The position numbers and the translations under genes were made by a program. Source: Bifidobacterium magnum (lineage in GTDB: Bacteria; Actinomycetota; Actinomycetes; Actinomycetales; Bifidobacteriaceae). Taken from it: a DNA stretch of 64,000 nt. Positions 45,074 to 54,520 of this stretch are shown here, one piece after another. Position 1 is the stretch's first letter. Every line of letters begins with the position of its first letter. The stretch spans positions 1 to 64,000 of the forward strand of contig NZ_JGZB01000002.1 in NCBI RefSeq assembly GCF_000741255.1. The letters run 5' to 3'. The notes beneath the pieces were generated by a model. It was not told the DNA's origin. It saw nothing but the letters and a program-made list of their open reading frames with translations, and searched no databases.

Positions 45074-45799
45074 ATGACGCTCACGCTACTTCCCGCCATC
45101 GATGTACGCAACGGAAAGGCCGTGCGCTTGCGCCGCGGCGAATCGGGCACGGAAACCGATTACGGCACCCCGCTGGACGCTGCCGCACAATGGGCCGACC
45201 AGGGCGCCACATGGATCCATCTCGTAGATCTCGACGCAGCTTTCGACACGGGCGACAATCGCGATATCGTCACGCAGATCGTGCGCAATTTCGGCGACCG
45301 CGTCCATATTGAAGTTTCGGGAGGCATCCGCAACACGGCGGCGCTCGAAGGCATGCTGGAAGCGGGCGCGAGCCGTGTGAGCATCGGCACGGCCGCCATG
45401 GAGCAGCCCGAATGGACGGCTTCGATGCTGGCACAGTACGCCGAACGTGTCGCCATCGGACTCGATGTCAAAGGTCACACCGTCGCTTCGCACGGCTGGG
45501 TCAAGGACGCGGGCAACCTGTTCGACGCGCTCGACTTCTTCAACAACGCCGGCTGCACGCGGTATGTGGTCACCGACGTGGCGCGCGACGGCATGCTGAG
45601 CGGCCCGAATCTCGAACTGCTTGCCGAGGTGGCGCGCCACACCGACGCGCGCGTGACAGCTTCGGGCGGCATCGCGACGCTGGAAGACCTGGAGCATCTC
45701 AAGGAACTCGTGCCGCTGGGCGTGGACGCCGCGATTCTCGGCAAGTCGCTGTATTCGGGCGCGTTCACGTTGCGTGAGGCGCTCGAAGTGTCGCGTTAG
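45074..45799 (+). CDS. hisA: ProFAR isomerase, HisA/PriA type
   Basis: A 241-residue TIM barrel. It starts LLPAIDVRNGKAVRLRRGES with the catalytic Asp, and continues WIHLVDLDAAFDTGDNRD, EVSGGIRNTAALEGML, GLDVKGHTVASHGWVKDAG and VVTDVARDGMLSGPNLELL with the second catalytic Asp. In actinobacteria this protein is often PriA, which also isomerises PRA in tryptophan synthesis. No separate trpF is visible here, but the window is too short to judge. It ends the visible his run. Confidence 0.93.
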   Translation: MTLTLLPAIDVRNGKAVRLRRGESGTETDYGTPLDAAAQWADQGATWIHLVDLDAAFDTGDNRDIVTQIVRNFGDRVHIEVSGGIRNTAALEGMLEAGASRVSIGTAAMEQPEWTASMLAQYAERVAIGLDVKGHTVASHGWVKDAGNLFDALDFFNNAGCTRYVVTDVARDGMLSGPNLELLAEVARHTDARVTASGGIATLEDLEHLKELVPLGVDAAILGKSLYSGAFTLREALEVSR

Positions 45800-45800
45800 G

Positions 45801-47246
45801 TCAGTCCTTGGAGCATGGCAGCGTGCCGTCCGCGATAAGTTCGCGGAACACCGCGTAATCCTCGTCGTTCTGGTCCGCGTACGAGTCCGCGAAGCTCATC
45901 ATGGCCACGTCGAACGAGTCGGAGCCTCCCAGATAGTTCGCGATGGCCACGCTGTCTCCCGTACGGGCGTGCGCGTGGGCGAGGCACCATGCGCACATGC
46001 GCGCCAAATCGGTCAGCGACTGCTCGGTCAAATGGTCGATGTCGATCGACCCTTTGCCGTTCCACAATTGGCGTACGTAATAGTCGCGCGTGTGCCCGTC
46101 GCGCGGCGTGAATTTCGTCCATCCGAGCAGAATGTCGGCCGTGGTCTGGATGATCTTCTGTCCCTGCACGACTCGTTCGCCGTGCGACGGGTACTGGTTG
46201 CGGCCCACGAAACGTTCGAGTACGGATTCGGTAGCTTCCTTCATCTGCAGCATCAGCGGATCGTCAATATCGCGGCCCGTCAAGACGCTGACCCACGCGC
46301 GCGTGCCGACGGAACCGACGCCCACGACTTTACGGGCCGTGTCATGGTAATGGTACTGTTCCAGCACATGGCGGCGGTCCTCATACAAGCTGTCGCGATA
46401 CGCGGCGAACAGCTGGTGGATGCGGTCCCTGAGACTTTCGAGATCCTCATATCCGCGCAGTTCGCTGATCGGGACGAGTTCGGGAGGCATCGACTTGAAT
46501 CGCAGACGCCCGTCGATTTCGGTAGTGAGTTTGCCCGTGGCGCGCTCCGAATCTTTCGATTTCGCCTTCATGACGGCGGCACGCAACGTGCGGTTGCGCC
46601 GGCCGTCCGACTCCGATTCGAAATAGTCGAGCGTGTTCTCGACATCCAGATGGTCGTACCACATGTCCAGATAATCCATGTTCGCGAACTCGTCCATGAA
46701 TTCGCGGTACGCGCGCACGCACGCCTTGACGGCATGGTGGCACTGGTCGGCATGCAATTTGTTGGCGCGGCCACAGATTTCCACGGACGCGGCGAGACGT
46801 TTGATGTCCCATTCCCACGGTCCCGTGGTCGTCTCGTCAAAATCGTTGATATCGAAAACCAGATGCATCGTCGGCGAATAGAAAATGCCGAAATTGCCGA
46901 TATGCGCGTCGCCTACACATTGGACGGGGATGCCCGTGACAGGGGTTTTCGCCAAATCGTTGGCCATGATCAGCGCCGTGCCGCGGAAGAACGTGAACGC
47001 GGACTGGCTCATGCGCCAGTAGCGCAATGGCACGAGGTCGGGGACACGCGAAGCGCTTTGCTCCTCGAGCAGCCCGATCACATCACGCCGGTTCGGTGCC
47101 AGATGCCAATAGGCGTGCGTTTGCAGCGGAACGTCCTGGCGCAGCCGGATGCCGGCCTGCCCGCGTTCGCGAACGGAAGAGTATGGTTGCCAGCGCGTCA
47201 TGTCGATAACCGGACGGTCGGCGCTTGATTGCACAAGATTGCCCAT
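45801..47246 (-). CDS. DUF2252 family protein
   Basis: A 481-residue protein. It shows FRGTALIMANDLAKTPVTG, VQCVGDAHIGNFGIFYSPT, FDINDFDETTTGPWEWDIK, RLAASVEICGR and VVGVGSVGTRAWVSVLTGRD, all typical of DUF2252. The layout (GDxHxxNFG then DFDE) suggests a kinase-like or phosphotransferase-like fold, but no activity is established. It is divergent from glnA with only 42 bases between the two starts, so their promoters must overlap. It is tail to tail with hisA, two bases after its stop. A longer in-frame reading upstream is the antisense of glnA and is not part of the gene. Confidence 0.85.
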   Translation of the reverse strand: MGNLVQSSADRPVIDMTRWQPYSSVRERGQAGIRLRQDVPLQTHAYWHLAPNRRDVIGLLEEQSASRVPDLVPLRYWRMSQSAFTFFRGTALIMANDLAKTPVTGIPVQCVGDAHIGNFGIFYSPTMHLVFDINDFDETTTGPWEWDIKRLAASVEICGRANKLHADQCHHAVKACVRAYREFMDEFANMDYLDMWYDHLDVENTLDYFESESDGRRNRTLRAAVMKAKSKDSERATGKLTTEIDGRLRFKSMPPELVPISELRGYEDLESLRDRIHQLFAAYRDSLYEDRRHVLEQYHYHDTARKVVGVGSVGTRAWVSVLTGRDIDDPLMLQMKEATESVLERFVGRNQYPSHGERVVQGQKIIQTTADILLGWTKFTPRDGHTRDYYVRQLWNGKGSIDIDHLTEQSLTDLARMCAWCLAHAHARTGDSVAIANYLGGSDSFDVAMMSFADSYADQNDEDYAVFRELIADGTLPCSKD

Positions 47247-47253
47247 AAGCCCA

Positions 47254-47277
47254 TATGTTAACGGAATCTGTAACATA
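47254..47277. promoter_or_regulatory. Inverted repeat between DUF2252 gene and glnA
   Basis: TATGTTA and TAACATA are exact reverse complements separated by ten bases, in the 42-base divergent region. It could be an operator for both genes. I cannot match it to a known nitrogen regulator with confidence. Confidence 0.5.
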
Positions 47278-47288
47278 CGGATGCAACG

Positions 47289-48635
47289 ATGAACGCTATG
47301 GATAAACAACAAGAATTCGTGTTGCGTACGGTTGAGGAACGCGACGTTCGATTCATTCGCTTGTGGTTTGCCGACGTGCTCGGAACATTGAAATCCGTGG
47401 CGATTTCTCCTACGGAGTTGGAAGCGGCGTTCGAAGAGGGGATCGGCTTCGATGGCTCCGCGATCGAGGGCATGACGCGCGTGTTCGAAGACGATATGAT
47501 CGTGCGTCCCGATCCGACCACGTTCCAGATTTTGCCATGGCGTGGCGGCCCGCAAGGTACGGCGCGCATGTTCTGCGACATTTACACGCCAGACGGGTCG
47601 CCGTCCCTGGCGGACCCGCGCCATGTGATCCGCAAGACGCTCGCGCAGGCCAAGGAAAAGGGCTTCGCGTTCTACGTGCACCCGGAAATCGAGTTCTACC
47701 TGTTCAAGAAGCAGGAGGACTGGTCCCAGCCTCCGACGCCGATCGACGATGGCGGCTATTTCGACCATGTGCCGCGCAGCCCCGGCATGGACTTCCGCCG
47801 TGCCACGGTGAACATGCTCGAACAGATGGGCATTCCCGTGGAATATTCGCACCATGAGGCGGGTCCGGGCCAGAACGAAATCGATTTGCGCTTCGCCGAC
47901 GCGCTCACGATTTCGGACAACATCATGACGTTCCGCACCGTGGTCAAAGAGATCTCCCTGGAGCGCGGCATTCACGCCAGCTTCATGCCCAAGCCGCTGA
48001 CGCATGCGCCGGGATCGGGCATGCATTCGCATTTGAGCCTGTTCGAGGGCGATACGAACGCGTTCTACGAAGCGGGCCAGGAATTCAACATGTCGTTGAC
48101 GGCGCGCCAGTTCGCGGCCGGCATTTTGCACCACGCCGCGGAAATCAGCGCCGTAACCGACCAGTATGTCAATTCCTACAAGCGCTTGTGGGGCGGCAAC
48201 GAGGCGCCGAGCTACATTTGCTGGGGCCACAACAACCGTTCGGCCCTGTTGCGCATTCCGCAATACAAGCCGGGCAAGGGCAACTCGTCGCGCATCGAAT
48301 ATCGTGCGCTCGATTCGGTATGCAACCCGTATTTGGCGTACTCGCTGCTGCTCGCCGCTGGTCTCGACGGCATTGACAAGAAAATGCAGTTGGGTGAGCC
48401 CACAAGCGACGACGTATGGGAGCTGACCGACGAGGAACGCCAGGCGATGGGCATTCAGCCGTTGCCGGGTTCGTTGGGCGACGCCGTGAAGATTATGGAG
48501 AAGTCCGATTTCGTGGCCGATGTGCTGGGCGAGCACGTGTTCGACTACTTCATCCGCAACAAGCGCCAGGAATGGCACGAGTACCGCGAACAGGTCACGC
48601 CGTTCGAATTGCGCAAGTATTTGCAAAAGCTCTAA
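47289..48635 (+). CDS. glnA: Glutamine synthetase, type I (GlnA2-like)
   Basis: A 448-residue GSI. It has RFIRLWFADVLGTLKSVAIS, GFDGSAIEGMTRVFEDDM, the glutamate/ATP site EYSHHEAGPGQNEIDLRF, KPLTHAPGSGMHSHLSLF and the RNKR-type region. The usual adenylylated-Tyr loop (xLYxLP) reads DVWELTDEE here, so control by adenylylation is unlikely. Length and the C-terminus (QVTPFELRKYLQKL) fit the short alpha or GlnA2 type. It makes glutamine from glutamate and ammonia and supplies HisH upstream in the window. It is divergent from the DUF2252 gene. Confidence 0.95.
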   Translation: MNAMDKQQEFVLRTVEERDVRFIRLWFADVLGTLKSVAISPTELEAAFEEGIGFDGSAIEGMTRVFEDDMIVRPDPTTFQILPWRGGPQGTARMFCDIYTPDGSPSLADPRHVIRKTLAQAKEKGFAFYVHPEIEFYLFKKQEDWSQPPTPIDDGGYFDHVPRSPGMDFRRATVNMLEQMGIPVEYSHHEAGPGQNEIDLRFADALTISDNIMTFRTVVKEISLERGIHASFMPKPLTHAPGSGMHSHLSLFEGDTNAFYEAGQEFNMSLTARQFAAGILHHAAEISAVTDQYVNSYKRLWGGNEAPSYICWGHNNRSALLRIPQYKPGKGNSSRIEYRALDSVCNPYLAYSLLLAAGLDGIDKKMQLGEPTSDDVWELTDEERQAMGIQPLPGSLGDAVKIMEKSDFVADVLGEHVFDYFIRNKRQEWHEYREQVTPFELRKYLQKL

Positions 48636-48695
48636 CGCACGAGCTTAAGGTGGTCGGGGACCGGAGCCGCAACACGGCTGCGGTTGGCGCGAAAG

Positions 48696-49607
48696 TCAGG
48701 AAACGCGCGGGTCCCCGAACCAGCCTTGGTAAATCAGCGAGAAATTGCGGTTGCCGTACGTGGAGCAGGCGTCGCCTTCGCCCGCTCCCGCGGCCAGCGC
48801 CGCCGTATTGGGCTGGTACGGCGTATAGATGTATAGCAGCGCCGTGGCGCGGTTGTGGATGTACACGTCGGTGCCGCCGCAAGCCGGATCCGGGTTGAAG
48901 CGCACATAGTTGAGTGCGTGCGCATGGTAGCCGTACTCGTTCTCATGGTGCACGTAGTACTGGTAGCGTTGCGCCGAGCCGAACACTTGGTTGAAGAATC
49001 CCGCGTACGCGGTGTCGCAGGCTTTGTCGTCGGGGCAGCTCAATCCCATGGCGGACCGGTATTGTTGCGCGGTCGGGTTGGCGGCCGTGACGAGCTGCTG
49101 TTCCTTTTGCAGCATCGTCAGCAGTACTTTGGCGGATACGGCGCACGCCTGCTGGGTTTTGTAAATGATGCTCGCCGCATGTTCCTTGTGGCTTTTGTCG
49201 GCCACATATTCGTTGCAGTAGCGGTCCGCTTTGCGGTTGGCGACCGTGAACGTCGCGTTTTTCAGGCATTCCTTGCCCGTGCACGCTTCACCCTGTTCGT
49301 TGAGGAACGATTGGATGTCGTGCTCGCTCATGGCGTCGCGGTCGAAGAATTGGTGTTGGGAAATGATGTTGCCCGGGTCGAATCCGTAGAGCTCAACGAG
49401 TTCGGCCTGGCGGTCGAGCGCGGTTTGCATGTTGACGCGTGCGAGGGCGGCGTTGGAACTGCAGACGGTGGCGGCCACCAGCGCGGCCGCGCAGACGATG
49501 CCGATAATGGCGGTGCGTACGCGCTGCGCTGGTGTGGCGCGCGTCCAGGAGTCGCGCAGGCGGTTGGTGCGTTTGGATTGGTTTACGGAAGAGTTGTGTT
49601 CGTGCAT
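48696..49607 (-). CDS. Secreted or membrane-anchored Cys-containing protein, unknown function
   Basis: A 303-residue protein with a basic N-terminus and one hydrophobic segment (TAIIGIVCAAALVAATVC), so exported or anchored. The mature part contains ISQHQFFDRDAMSEHDIQSF, AKVLLTMLQKEQQLVTA and a C-terminal GNRNFSLIYQGWFGDPRV, with eight or more Cys that may form disulfides. The KEQ segment recalls the catalytic Glu region of lysozyme-like folds. A wall-hydrolase or wall-binding role is only inference. It is convergent with glnA and follows hrpA on the same strand after a terminator. Confidence 0.7.
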   Translation of the reverse strand: MHEHNSSVNQSKRTNRLRDSWTRATPAQRVRTAIIGIVCAAALVAATVCSSNAALARVNMQTALDRQAELVELYGFDPGNIISQHQFFDRDAMSEHDIQSFLNEQGEACTGKECLKNATFTVANRKADRYCNEYVADKSHKEHAASIIYKTQQACAVSAKVLLTMLQKEQQLVTAANPTAQQYRSAMGLSCPDDKACDTAYAGFFNQVFGSAQRYQYYVHHENEYGYHAHALNYVRFNPDPACGGTDVYIHNRATALLYIYTPYQPNTAALAAGAGEGDACSTYGNRNFSLIYQGWFGDPRVS

Positions 49608-49650
49608 GCTGTAGCCGGCGCGGTTGACGGATAGGATTCAAGGCAAATAC

Positions 49651-49688
49651 GAAAATAGTGTGGCCGGTTGTTCACCAAGGCCACACTA
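49651..49688 (-). terminator. Rho-independent terminator after hrpA
   Basis: On the minus strand TAGTGTGGCC pairs exactly with GGCCACACTA around 13 bases, followed by TTTTC. It lies 20 bases after the hrpA stop. Confidence 0.85.
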
Positions 49689-49707
49689 CCACGCGAAGTT
49701 TGGCTCG

Positions 49708-52700
49708 CTACTTGAGCGCCTTCATAATGCGTTGCAAGCTGATTGGCTGCGATGTGCCCAATTCCTGCGCCCACAACGAGACGTAGAATTCCTCGAGCAT
49801 CCAACGCGCTTGCTGCGCCTTGGCCAGCGCCTCGTCCCTGGTTTTGCCCACGGGCAGCGTGGTGGCGCGCTGTCGCGCCTTGTCCACGAGCTGGCGCGCC
49901 TCGTCGGCCTGCCATGCCCAGCGCACGTCGCGGTTGCGGTCCGTTTTCGCCTTGTTGATGCGCATAAGGTCCGCCTGCAAATAGCGCGACAGGTATTGGA
50001 ACGGCACGGCCGGGGTCTTGCCGATGAATCCCGGGTACACAAGGCCGGCCATATGCTCGCGCACGGATTGGAGCACCGAGAGCATGGGCAGGTCGGCTTT
50101 GCCAGACACGGCCTTGTCCACCTGCGCATGCACTTTGAGGATTTCAATGGCGTCCTTGGCCACGTCGTACACGGTGTCCTCGAACACTTGCGTCACGCCG
50201 GCGACGGCCTGGGCGAGCTCCTCGTCGGAAGTGATGGAGCCGATGTCGGGCAGCAGCCGCTTGACGGCGGCCAGCTGCAAGTCGTCGGCCAGTTCCTTGG
50301 CGCTGTGGTACGGGGCGGCGGCCAGTATAAGCGCTTCGGCGCCGAGCCAACGCGACGTGATACGTTCGGCCGGCAGGCGCAACTGGTCGAGCGCGGCATG
50401 CCACAGCATCGATTCGCGCGACTCGTTCGTGGCGCCGGCCTTGTGCAGCAGGTTCGCCTGCGTTACTTTCTTGCCGGCGCCCGCGGCCTGTTCGGCGCGC
50501 TTGTGGATGGCTTTGCGCGCGGACTCCTGCGCCTGGGCGGCGAACTGCTGCTGGAGTTCACGCAACGATTTGCCGCGGCCGAGCTCCTTCATATGGCGAC
50601 GGCCCTTGTGATGGCGGCTCGTGGGGGCTGCGGGCTGCTCCACAATGAACGTCATGCGCAAATAGGGGGCCAGTTTGGCCAGCAAGCCTTCCAAGTCTTC
50701 CGGATGGATCGTGGCGCCCACCACCGCAATCGCGGCCTTCGTGAACACGTGCGCAATGTCGGGCCATGTGGATTGCGCGTCGTCGCCCTCGTGGGGGCGG
50801 TTCGGATGCTCCATGCTTCCCGAACCCGGCAGCGCGTCGTAATGCTCGCCGATCCACGCGCGAATCTTGCGGGCCGTGTCGGGGGCGGGCACGAATTGCA
50901 CGCGCAGCGCCTTCGGCAGCGCCTTGATCAGCGCCACGATCAGCTCGTCGAGCAGGCCCGGCACATTCCACGTGAACTGTGCCGGCTGGATGCGGCTCAA
51001 CACGTTGAGCGGAATATGCACGCTCACGCCGTCCAAAGGATCGGCCGTGTCGTACACGTAGCTCAACCGCAAATCGATCGGCATGCCGTCGGAACCGTAG
51101 GTGTGCCAATGGTCGGGGAAATCGTCCATGCTTACCGAAGCGGCGTCGTCAAGCCGCTCCACCTTCGACGGGTCGAACGTGAGCAGATCGGGATGCGCAT
51201 CATGTTCCTGCTTCCACCACTTGGCCAAGTCGGCCACCGAGATGGCGCTGGCGGGCAGCACGTCGTTGTAAAAGTCGTACAAGTCCTCATCGCTGACCGT
51301 TTGCGCCACCTGGCGCGTACGGTTCATGTCGTCGGCGGCGGACTCGAGCACGGCAATGTTGCGCGCAATGAAATCGTCATACGAAAAACGCTGGTGGATG
51401 TCGCCTTCCACAAGTCCCTGGCGGATCAGGAAATCGCGGGCCTCACCCGGATTGATGCGTCCCCACATCACGGGACGGTCCTGCACAATCGGCAGTCCGT
51501 ACAACAGTATCTTCGCTTCCGCCACGGCCGCGCCGCGGGACGCGGACCAATGCGGGTTCGCGTACGTGGTGCGCGTCAGGTTGCCGGCCAACGGTTCGGC
51601 CCACGCCGGATCGATTTGCGCGCAGTAGCGCGCCCACAAGCGGCTCGTCTCCACCAATTCCGTCGTCATCAGCCACGACGGCGTGGACTTGGCCACGCTG
51701 GAAGCCGGGAAAATCGCGAAATGCGTGCCGCGCGCGCCCTGATAGTCGTTCTTCGCCATCTTTTGCGCGCGCTTCATGGCGCGGGCGCGGGCCGGACCGC
51801 GCAAATGGGAAAAATCGGACGCCTTCGGGTCCCTCACCACCTGCATGCCCATCATCGACAGCAATCCGGCGAGCATGGACGTGTGCACGCCCTGCGCGTC
51901 CCACGAACAGCACAGCGAATGCGCGGGCTGCTGGTTGAGCGGCAGCGCATACACGTCGCGCGACGGGCGCGAGGACGGCAGCGGCTCTCCCACGGAGAAC
52001 TTGAGTTCCTTACACATCTGGCGCAGCTGGGAGACAAGGTCCTTCCACTGGCGCATACGCAGGAAATTGAAATGTTCCGTCTTGCACCAGCGGCGCAACG
52101 CGTGGTTGCTCATCTCGCCGTCCACCTGGAACGCGCGGTCCCAAATGTTCGCGGCCGTCAAAAAGTCGCTGGTCGCGTCGGCGTAACGATTATGGATGCG
52201 GTCGGCCTCCTCTCGCACCTCGTCGGGGCGTTCGCGCGGATCCTGCAGGCTCAAGAACGCCACGATCACGAGCACCGTGGCCAACGTGTTGGGAGTCGTA
52301 TGGGCCGCCGCCTCAATGATCATGCGTCCCAGACGCACGTCGATCGGCAGCCTCGAGAGCTGGCGGCCGATGCGCGTGAGCTTCGTCTGCCCGTGCTTGC
52401 GCGAAATGGCCTTGAGCTCGGTCAGCTCGTTGAAACCGTCCGAAACGGCCTTCATGTCCGGAGGATCGATAAAACCGAAATCGGTAATGTCTTCCGCAGT
52501 TTTCGCCACGCCCACCGAAAGCATGTGCAACACCACGGCGCCCAGCGACGTGCGCAAAATCTCCGGTTCGGTGAACCGTTCCCTCGTCTCGTAGTCTTCA
52601 CGCGAATACAGGCGAATCGCGATGCCGTCGGCCACACGGCCGCAGCGGCCCGCGCGCTGGTCGGCGCTCGCCTGCGAAATGGGCTCGATCGGCAGTCGCT

Positions 52701-53763
52701 GGACTTTCGCCGTCTTCGAATAACGCGAAATGCGCGCCAGGCCCGGGTCGACCACGTAACGGATCGAAGGCACGGTCAGCGACGTTTCCGCCACATTCGT
52801 GGCGATCACGATGCGCTGGTGCGTATGCGGTTCGAACACGCGGTGCTGCTCCTTGGCGCTCAGGCGCGCGAACAGCGGCATGATCTCGATCGCGTCGGGG
52901 CGGCGCATGTCCGCGGCGCGCGGACCGTAATGGTGGCGCAACGCGGCCTCGTATTCGTGGATGTCGCGCTCGCCGGCCGCGAAGACGAGAATGTCGCGCG
53001 GACCTGTCGTGTGCTGCGAGAGGATCACGAGTTCCGCGCACGCCCTCGCCACGGCCGTGGGCATGTCCTCGATGTCGTCGTCCGCGCCATAATCGTCGTC
53101 GCCCGGACGCGCGCCGTCGGCGAATCCCGGCACATGGTTGACCAGCGCGGGCGCCGCGCCCAGCGGCTCGTAGGCGATTTGCACGGGATAGGTGCGGCCC
53201 GACACTTCAATGACGGGCACCTTCGTATGCAGCGCCTCTTCGAAATGGCGCTGGAACTTGACCGAGTCGATCGTGGCGGACGTGATGATGAGCTTGAGGT
53301 CGCGCCGCTTGGGCAACAGCGCCGTCAGGTATCCGAGCAGGAAATCGATGTTGAGGCTGCGTTCGTGGGCCTCGTCGATCACGATCGTGTCGTAGCGGCT
53401 CAGCGTCGGGTCGCGCTGGATCTGTGCGAGCAGAATGCCGTCGGTCACCACGCGCAGGCGCGTATCGCGCGAGCTTTCGTCGGTGAACCGCACCTGGTAG
53501 CCGACCTCGTCGCCAAGGCGTACGCCCAATTCGCTGGCGATACGCTCGGCCACCGTGCGCGCGGCCAGGCGGCGCGGTTGCGTGTGGACAATCTGGCGGC
53601 CGTGGGAACCGCGGCCGAGCTCCAACAGGATTTTCGGCAGCTGCGTGGTCTTGCCCGAGCCCGTCTGGCCCGACACAATAACCACCTGGCTTGAGCGGAC
53701 GGCCTGCGCGATGTCCTCGCGCGCCGCGCTTACCGGAAGTTCTTGCGGATATTCAAATTTCAT
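49708..53763 (-). CDS. hrpA: ATP-dependent RNA helicase HrpA
   Basis: A 1351-residue DEAH-box helicase. Motif I is VSGQTGSGKTTQLPKILLEL, motif II IVIDEAHERSLNIDFLLGYL, motif III ITSATID, and motif VI SQASADQRAGRCGRVADG. A long C-terminal DUF3418-like region fills the second half, as in full-length HrpA. It unwinds RNA or ribosome-mRNA complexes in the cytoplasm. I choose ATG 53763 because it overlaps the methyltransferase stop as ATGA; a TTG at 53772 is the alternative. A long antisense frame over this gene is a shadow. Confidence 0.95.
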   Translation of the reverse strand: MKFEYPQELPVSAAREDIAQAVRSSQVVIVSGQTGSGKTTQLPKILLELGRGSHGRQIVHTQPRRLAARTVAERIASELGVRLGDEVGYQVRFTDESSRDTRLRVVTDGILLAQIQRDPTLSRYDTIVIDEAHERSLNIDFLLGYLTALLPKRRDLKLIITSATIDSVKFQRHFEEALHTKVPVIEVSGRTYPVQIAYEPLGAAPALVNHVPGFADGARPGDDDYGADDDIEDMPTAVARACAELVILSQHTTGPRDILVFAAGERDIHEYEAALRHHYGPRAADMRRPDAIEIMPLFARLSAKEQHRVFEPHTHQRIVIATNVAETSLTVPSIRYVVDPGLARISRYSKTAKVQRLPIEPISQASADQRAGRCGRVADGIAIRLYSREDYETRERFTEPEILRTSLGAVVLHMLSVGVAKTAEDITDFGFIDPPDMKAVSDGFNELTELKAISRKHGQTKLTRIGRQLSRLPIDVRLGRMIIEAAAHTTPNTLATVLVIVAFLSLQDPRERPDEVREEADRIHNRYADATSDFLTAANIWDRAFQVDGEMSNHALRRWCKTEHFNFLRMRQWKDLVSQLRQMCKELKFSVGEPLPSSRPSRDVYALPLNQQPAHSLCCSWDAQGVHTSMLAGLLSMMGMQVVRDPKASDFSHLRGPARARAMKRAQKMAKNDYQGARGTHFAIFPASSVAKSTPSWLMTTELVETSRLWARYCAQIDPAWAEPLAGNLTRTTYANPHWSASRGAAVAEAKILLYGLPIVQDRPVMWGRINPGEARDFLIRQGLVEGDIHQRFSYDDFIARNIAVLESAADDMNRTRQVAQTVSDEDLYDFYNDVLPASAISVADLAKWWKQEHDAHPDLLTFDPSKVERLDDAASVSMDDFPDHWHTYGSDGMPIDLRLSYVYDTADPLDGVSVHIPLNVLSRIQPAQFTWNVPGLLDELIVALIKALPKALRVQFVPAPDTARKIRAWIGEHYDALPGSGSMEHPNRPHEGDDAQSTWPDIAHVFTKAAIAVVGATIHPEDLEGLLAKLAPYLRMTFIVEQPAAPTSRHHKGRRHMKELGRGKSLRELQQQFAAQAQESARKAIHKRAEQAAGAGKKVTQANLLHKAGATNESRESMLWHAALDQLRLPAERITSRWLGAEALILAAAPYHSAKELADDLQLAAVKRLLPDIGSITSDEELAQAVAGVTQVFEDTVYDVAKDAIEILKVHAQVDKAVSGKADLPMLSVLQSVREHMAGLVYPGFIGKTPAVPFQYLSRYLQADLMRINKAKTDRNRDVRWAWQADEARQLVDKARQRATTLPVGKTRDEALAKAQQARWMLEEFYVSLWAQELGTSQPISLQRIMKALK

Positions 53764-54377
53764 GCCTTGCAAACCTCAATGACGCGGTAACCCTTGGAAC
53801 TGGCGTACTTGCTCACCGCATACGCGTCGCCAAGCTGCTGCGCCAACCATTTCATCAGGGAGTCGGATCCCAAATTCTTCTGCACCACAAGATAGGCGCG
53901 GCCCTGCGGCTTCAAGCGCGGCAGCCATGTCATGAGCAATTCGTGAAGTACTTCTTTGCCTACGCGGATCGGCGGATTCGACCAGATCGCGTCAAATTGG
54001 ACGTCTTCGGGAACCTGGTCGGCGGTGACGGCGCGGATGTTGCCGCAGCCGTTGGCCTTCGCGTTGAGCGCCGTCAGTTCCAGCGCGCGCTCGTTGACGT
54101 CCACCGACCACACTTGCGCGTCGGGGGACTCCTTGGCCAGCGCCAGGGAAATCGGGCCCCATCCGCAGCCCAGGTCGAGCAGGTTGCCGTCTTCAGGCGC
54201 GGCGGGAGCGTGCTTGAGCAGCACTTGTGTGCCCAAGTCGAGCTTTGACGACGAGAAGACGCCGTTGGAAGTGGTGACGGTCATCGGCCAGTCGCGGATC
54301 GTGAATTGAAATTCGCGGCGCACGTCCTGTGAAGCGGGCGTCGCGGAGAAATATTGTTCCGTAGTGTTCGATCCCAT
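53760..54377 (-). CDS. RsmC-like class I SAM-dependent methyltransferase
   Basis: A 205-residue methyltransferase. It shows GVFSSSKLDLGTQVLL, the SAM-binding motif NLLDLGCGWGPISLALA, VWSVDVNERALELTALNA and the catalytic motif IWSNPPIRVGKEVLHELL (NPP). This fits the C-terminal domain of RsmC/RlmG, which methylates guanine N2 in rRNA. The target is unproven. It is co-transcribed with hrpA through a four-base overlap. Confidence 0.88.
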   Translation of the reverse strand: MGSNTTEQYFSATPASQDVRREFQFTIRDWPMTVTTSNGVFSSSKLDLGTQVLLKHAPAAPEDGNLLDLGCGWGPISLALAKESPDAQVWSVDVNERALELTALNAKANGCGNIRAVTADQVPEDVQFDAIWSNPPIRVGKEVLHELLMTWLPRLKPQGRAYLVVQKNLGSDSLMKWLAQQLGDAYAVSKYASSKGYRVIEVCKA

Positions 54378-54520
54378 GATTCCTCGAATTGTCTATATAT
54401 TGCGTAGATGAAAATATTTGGTTCGTATTCTTGCGTATGTCTCTTCAAGCGATGATAATAAGGCACCGAGAGTTCTACATATTATATAAAGCGATAGTGA
54501 GGTGCCTTTGGGGGCAGTTG

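Noticed and set aside
45801..47246. DUF2252 gene as part of a defence or toxin system with its neighbours
   Set aside because: The neighbours are hisA and glnA, both core metabolic genes, and no nuclease, transposase or toxin motif is near.
47247..48626. An N-terminal extension of the DUF2252 gene to 941 residues
   Set aside because: The extra part is antisense to glnA, whose motifs are clear. The DUF2252 protein starts normally at 47246.
49624..53694. A 1356-codon open frame on the plus strand
   Set aside because: It lies antisense to hrpA. Its translation is rich in Arg, His and Gln with no known motif, as expected for a shadow in GC-rich DNA.
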